Positions 59,991 through 64,000 of a stretch of DNA of 64,000 nt are shown one piece after another. Positions within the stretch are counted from its first letter, which is position 1; each line of letters starts with the position of its first letter. The DNA is from Hyphodiscus hymeniophilus. Taxonomy: Eukaryota > Ascomycota > Leotiomycetes > Helotiales > Hyphodiscaceae. The stretch covers positions 1,860,001 through 1,924,000 of the forward strand of contig VNKQ01000007.1 in assembly GCA_016508695.1 (NCBI GenBank), given 5' to 3'. The notes beneath the pieces were generated by a model that saw nothing but the letters and a program-made list of their open reading frames with translations, was not told where the DNA came from and made no database searches. The position numbers and the translations under genes were made by a program.

Positions 59991-61806
59991 CTAGTCAAGG
60001 AGAACCTTGCAGCCCTCGGCGCTCGCAACCACGAATGTGATGATCTGTTTCTCCTGTCCCGAAGGAACGATCGGGACATCTGGCGGGAGTCTCAGGTTCG
60101 GGTACGTCTGGAGGATGCGAACGATTCCGTACGAGGCCTCCGTGAGAGCAAAGTCCTTCCCGAGACAGACCCGGGCCCTCCGTGGAAGGGCATGAACCCG
60201 CAGCCGATGTTCTTCAGCTCGGGCTCTTCCCAGCGCTCGGGTCGGAAGTCGTTGGCGTCTTCGCCATAAAGTTCCTTGGAGCGATGCATGTGGTAGGGGG
60301 AAAACCCGATGCCGTAGCCTTTGCGGATTAGTACGGGCGAGTTGCCGTCTGGACCACCACCTCGTGGGAGTACAGTCGTCTTTAGCGTTTCGCGGACATT
60401 GACGGGTATATTGGTGTACAACCTGTTTGCTGGGGGGAGGTATTAGATTGTGGTGCAGTATTTGGTATGCTCTCGCGCAGAAGGGAGTCAGTCGACTTAC
60501 TCTCGTTGAAAATACATTTCAGGTATGACATCTTGTTAATTTGACCTCGTGTCAAAGGTTGCCCAATTTCAACCGTCGAGCGGATTTCTTGGCGAAGACG
60601 TTCAAGGGCAGCCGGGTGGCGGACTAAGAGATAACTTCACGGCAATTAAGTCGAGGCTTAATTTATGAGGAAGATTGGAAGACTCACATTGACCAAGACA
60701 TCAAACACGCAGTCGTGTCTCTACCAGCGATCAGGACATTCATAAGTTGGTCACGAACCAATATGGGATCGTGTAGCTCCTTGTAGAGATCGAGAATGAA
60801 CGGATGATGCTCAAGAGCTGCTTCTTCCCCATGTTCCTTCATATCCATCAAGGCATGGTCGACATAACGCATTGCATACTTCTTGACCTGATCGCACGTC
60901 TTTGTGTACTTGCGAGGAGTGTATAAGAAGCACCAATCTGCAAGTCTCAAGCGCATCGCGGAAACGAGCGAAGCATAATCGAAATTCTCACCAAACGCTT
61001 CGTGGTCTTTCGGGTCGAGACCTGCAAAAGGCTCGCCAAAAATGAGTGAGGTTGTGGTCGCAAGGGTAAACTTGAAGAACTCGGGTTGTAGGTCGACGAC
61101 ACCAGATGACGATGCTAAGGTAGCTAGTAAGTCATCGATTGGTCCGTCAAAAACTTTCACGTCTTGATATTGGATTCGCATAAACTGTCGTCGTAGTAAC
61201 TCTCGGGAGTGCTTCCACGGCGCTCCATCCTGCGTGAATATGCCACTACCGATCATGCTATAGAGACCATCACGGGTCGCACGAAGGCCCCAGTCTAGAG
61301 GCAATAAACGTAAGCATTTTGTGGCTTTCGTAGCTCTAATAGTACCTCAGATCAAAAGAACATTCCCAAGGTCACGTACCCTCAAAATTTGTTGAAACGA
61401 TTGCTTCTATGTTCTTCGGATCGTTCGTGAAGTAACCAATTCTGCCTAACAACTTGACTTGGAAGGTCTGGCCCACGTTGGTATCTTTAAAGTATTGAGA
61501 CTGAAATGCCATTAAATTCCCTGCGACAGCGGCATCATACTGTCGCTTGAAAACATCGAGAGCCAACGGCCATTTGTATGGCAACTTCTTCTCAATTGGA
61601 AGGCAGCCGTGACGCTCGCCGAACATCACATCCGCCTGTCTCCATCTATTAGAGATCACTTTACAAGAGCCAACGGAAAACGTCATGTACCAACCTCAAA
61701 TTGACGTCCTTTTTGTATGTATAGATATGTCCAGTATCCAAGTAAGAGTGTGGCTAGTCCAAACCGGAGATTGAAGCTGCTGCTCTCCCTGAAGAGGTAG
61801 TCCATC
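59991..61806 (-). pseudogene. CYP52-like cytochrome P450, frameshifted at the haem-binding loop
   Basis: Exons inferred: 61806-~61695, 61635-61380, 61294-60688, 60634-60501 and 60429-59991. Introns have good GT-AG borders and phases. Membrane anchor, LPYKWPLALDV, IGSGIFTQDGAPWKHSRELL, I-helix LIAGRDTTACLMSWS, K-helix ExxR (NETNRLY), FRPERW and GFMPFHGGP all fit the CYP52/CYP539-type fatty-acid or alkane omega-hydroxylase group at the ER. The haem loop should then read P-R-x-C-L-G. In the genome GGGCCCGGG (~60170-60178) is one base short and shifts the frame just before the Cys, ending 27 codons later. The downstream DNA remains readable in the correct frame (VCLGKDFALTEASYGIVR) to a TAG at 59991. 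The N-terminal exon also seems to carry one extra T near 61740, unless a non-consensus GTCAAT donor is used. Either a young pseudogene or assembly indels. Confidence 0.72.
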
Positions 61807-62724
61807 GTGACGTCGTGGTCAGGATACGATCCGACTGTTGCGACCAAAAATTGCTAACAGAAGGATCGAGAAAAAGTCTTGCAATGACTGAGAATATAAA
61901 GCCTACTGTAAGAGAGGCGATTGAAGAGAGAATTGTTGTTTATTTTCAAGAGCGCCGTGCCGTGGTAAGGTAAGGCTGTGTTGTTATACCGTATCCTCTG
62001 TGGGGGCGGCTCGTGGGTTTAGCATCTTGTAGCGGCTATTCCGTTCCGCCTGGGGCAAAGTCACAAAGGTGAGGTGGTTACAGACGATGCAACGCCCCTC
62101 CTGCTGCACGCAACAACAGACACATCAGATTGTCCGCCCCCACCAGAGATTTCTCAGATTTCTCAGAATTCAACGATAAACTCTTTTCTCCGTAAAGAAA
62201 AGATCCAAATCAAGAATGTTTCCAGACTATAAAATTTCCTAAGCTGAGAAGTTTTTATTTTGTTCTGGCTTGACTATGTTACTTTCATTTTCTAAAAAAG
62301 GTGTCCAAGTACAGTATCGGTCTTTGCTTGTTTGCTGTGCCCATCACCAGCATGGCCGGGGTTCGAAGACCTTGCGGAGGTTAAAAGGACGGACGCTATG
62401 CTCGAGCTGAGCAACACATCCGTTCGTTGACCTCTCAGCTTCCTTGAAAGTCCTGCCCGTTTGGTTTTGAGAACGTGCATGCACCATGAGCTGGTCTGCT
62501 ATGCAAGGGTTCATTCTGCAGGATGAATGGAAGTAAGCTTTATTCGATGGATACCTAACCGAAGTACGGGGGTACTGTGCGAGTAAAGCTTGAGACACCT
62601 GCCTGGTGGGGGATCTCGATTAAAGAGCGATTGCGACGCCGAGTTGGCTATCCATCCTGCGAGGCTGACCCCTCTGCGGACTGGAATCCATTTCGATATC
62701 GTCAGATATGCTTGTTGCAAAGTC
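61807..62724. other. Divergent region between P450 and STAND genes
   Basis: A 900-nt region. A TATA-like element (CTTTATATTC on the minus strand near 61895) lies ~90 nt upstream of the P450 start. A tRNA-like segment sits near 62351-62425. Confidence 0.4.
62351..62425 (-). other. tRNA-Lys-like relic (weak)
   Basis: The minus strand contains GTTGCTCAGCTCGAGC (A-box-like), a CTTTTAA anticodon-loop-like heptamer and TTCGAACCCCGG (T-loop-like) in the order and spacing of tRNA-Lys(UUU). However, the anticodon and T stems do not pair and the D-loop is short. Probably a pseudogene fragment or chance similarity, not a working tRNA. Confidence 0.25.
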
Positions 62725-64000
62725 ATGGACCCTTTCTCAATCATCGCTGGGACTGCTGGACTTCTCGATGTTTCAATACGACTGGTGGCATATCTGAGAG
62801 AGGTCGAGGAGGCTGCGGGGAAAGTGGACGAAGAGATCGCGAGCCTCACACAAGAAATCGACACTTTGGCTTCTGTCAACGACTCTATCGAACGCCTCTG
62901 GCTGAATACTCGTGAACGTGTTCCCAGTCCCTCGTTCAAAGATGCCGCTTATGTTGACGATACCTGGAAGAAGCTCGGCAGTCTGCTCCATGACTGTCGA
63001 GCTGAAGCCAAGAAGCTGGAACAGTATCTGGAGGAAGTAGTGGGCAAAAATGGGTCGAAAGTCACAGGAAAGTGGGATGGTATCAAAAAGCATCTGAGGA
63101 GACATGCGAAAGATGCGGACTATCAACAAGTTCGTGATCGTCTCTCAACTCATCGAGATGCGATCCAAATACTCCTCGGCACATTGAATGCGTTGGTTGC
63201 CACACCCAAGCAAATTACGATGCTAATTTGTCTCAGGTTCTTTACTCGCAATGCTCATACGTCAACTGATCAACTCATTGGCGATGCTTCGGACAAACTG
63301 CTGCGACAGAATCGCATGCTTGAGCACAGGATGGATCTACTTCGGCGAAGACTCAACTCTGCGGATGGCGAAAATGTAAGTCATCTTTTCTCTCAATACG
63401 GTCTCGCGTTCTCAAAAATATCGACAGCTTCGTAATTCGATCGAGTCGGCACAAGCTTTGTCGTCTTTGATCACCTTCAACGATCATTTTGACATTCCTC
63501 GGACAGTCAGTAGCATTTTTACGGGCCGCGATGGACAATTGAAAGAACTCAAATACATGCTCGACATTGCTACTCCGCAAGAGCGAACTCATACGCAGAA
63601 ACGTTTCGTGATCTATGGGCTCGGAGGCTCAGGTAAGACTGAGTTTTGCTGCAAGTTTGCTCAAGATAATAGGGCGCAGTACGTCCACCTCTCGAGTTCC
63701 CATCCTCTGACTTGGGTCATTCTGAAATTCCGTTCTAGCTTCTGGGGAATATTCTGGATCGATGGGAGATCATATGATTTCGCGAAGCACTCCTTTTCGA
63801 GGATCGCAAAGATGGGCGGGGCAGAGCCGAACGAAAACGCCGGCAAGAGTTGGCTATCGAGTCGCCAACAACCATGGCTACTCATCGTCGACAACGCGGA
63901 TGATCCTGATCTCGATGTGGCTCGTTACTTCCCAGGCGGGGAGAGAGGTACCATCCTATTGACGACGCGGAATCCCTCAAACAAGAGACATGGCACCGTA
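62725..64000 (+). CDS. STAND NTPase / NLR-like protein, truncated by window end
   Basis: Three exons so far: 62725-63375, 63428-63678 and 63739 to beyond the window; introns of 52 and 60 nt (GTAAGT/GACAG and GTACGT/TTCTAG). Starts MDPFSIIAGTAGLLDVSIRL, the pattern of fungal N-terminal domains of STAND proteins (Helo-like type, helical, residues ~1-200). After a linker, an NB-ARC-like domain begins: FTGRDGQLKELKYML, Walker A YGLGGSGKT (Lys287), FWGIFWIDGRS, Walker B PWLLIVDNADD, and sensor-like ILLTTRNPS. The repeat domain (TPR, ankyrin or WD40) lies outside the window. Such proteins act as signal-sensing switches in heterokaryon incompatibility and innate-like defence in fungi. The frame is open through the window's last base. 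Confidence 0.9.

Noticed and set aside
62351..62425. A working tRNA-Lys gene
   Set aside because: A-box-like, anticodon-loop-like and T-loop-like words are in order, but stems fail to pair; reported only as a weak relic.
1..64000. CRISPR array, bacterial operon, phage or secondary-metabolite cluster
   Set aside because: The window is intron-bearing fungal DNA with no regularly spaced repeats of CRISPR type and no backbone synthase (PKS, NRPS, terpene cyclase).

Overview
This is nuclear DNA of a filamentous ascomycete (Pezizomycotina). The evidence is short GT-AG introns of about 41-127 nt, pyrimidine-rich intergenic tracts, and fungus-specific families: a Ran1-like kinase, a CYP52-like P450, a 2EXR relic and a STAND/NLR with a fungal N-terminal domain. 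The gene content would suit Leotiomycetes, but that placement is an impression and not a measurement. Exon structures were built by hand from splice consensus, reading frame and protein-family continuity.

Layout. 1-11.3 kb: a Ran1/Ksp1-type protein kinase (minus strand), followed by about 8.3 kb with no convincing gene. 11.3-18.3 kb: a Ser/Pro-rich small protein, a four-repeat annexin with a Pro/Tyr/Gln-rich tail, and a nucleotidyltransferase-like protein. 19.4-28 kb: a 913-aa protein with two identical-spacing C2HC fingers, a multi-span membrane protein, tRNA-dihydrouridine synthase Dus4 (five exons) and a small unknown protein. 28.7-36 kb: a degenerate minisatellite, then two co-oriented genes sharing a Cys/His-rich C-terminal module that I cannot assign to a named family. 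36.9-45.5 kb: an aldo/keto reductase, a CECR5/YKR070W-type HAD hydrolase, a decayed 2EXR gene and a copper amine oxidase (seven exons). 45.8-54.3 kb: a coiled-coil unknown, an HSPA12-like Hsp70/actin-fold ATPase, a cyclin K/T (Pch1-like) and a secreted unknown. 56.4-64 kb: an F-box/LRR-like protein with a duplicated 3' end, a CYP52-like P450 disrupted in its haem-binding loop, and a STAND NTPase cut by the window end.

There is no obvious biosynthetic cluster. Housekeeping genes (dus4, cyclin, HAD hydrolase, annexin) are mixed with fast-evolving accessory material. The most unusual content is (1) the adjacent pair of Cys/His-module genes, one carrying an SPK-type repeat array and a tandemly duplicated exon-intron unit; (2) the damaged P450 beside an NLR-type gene; and (3) the 2EXR relic with in-frame stops. 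No virus- or toxin-derived gene was recognised.
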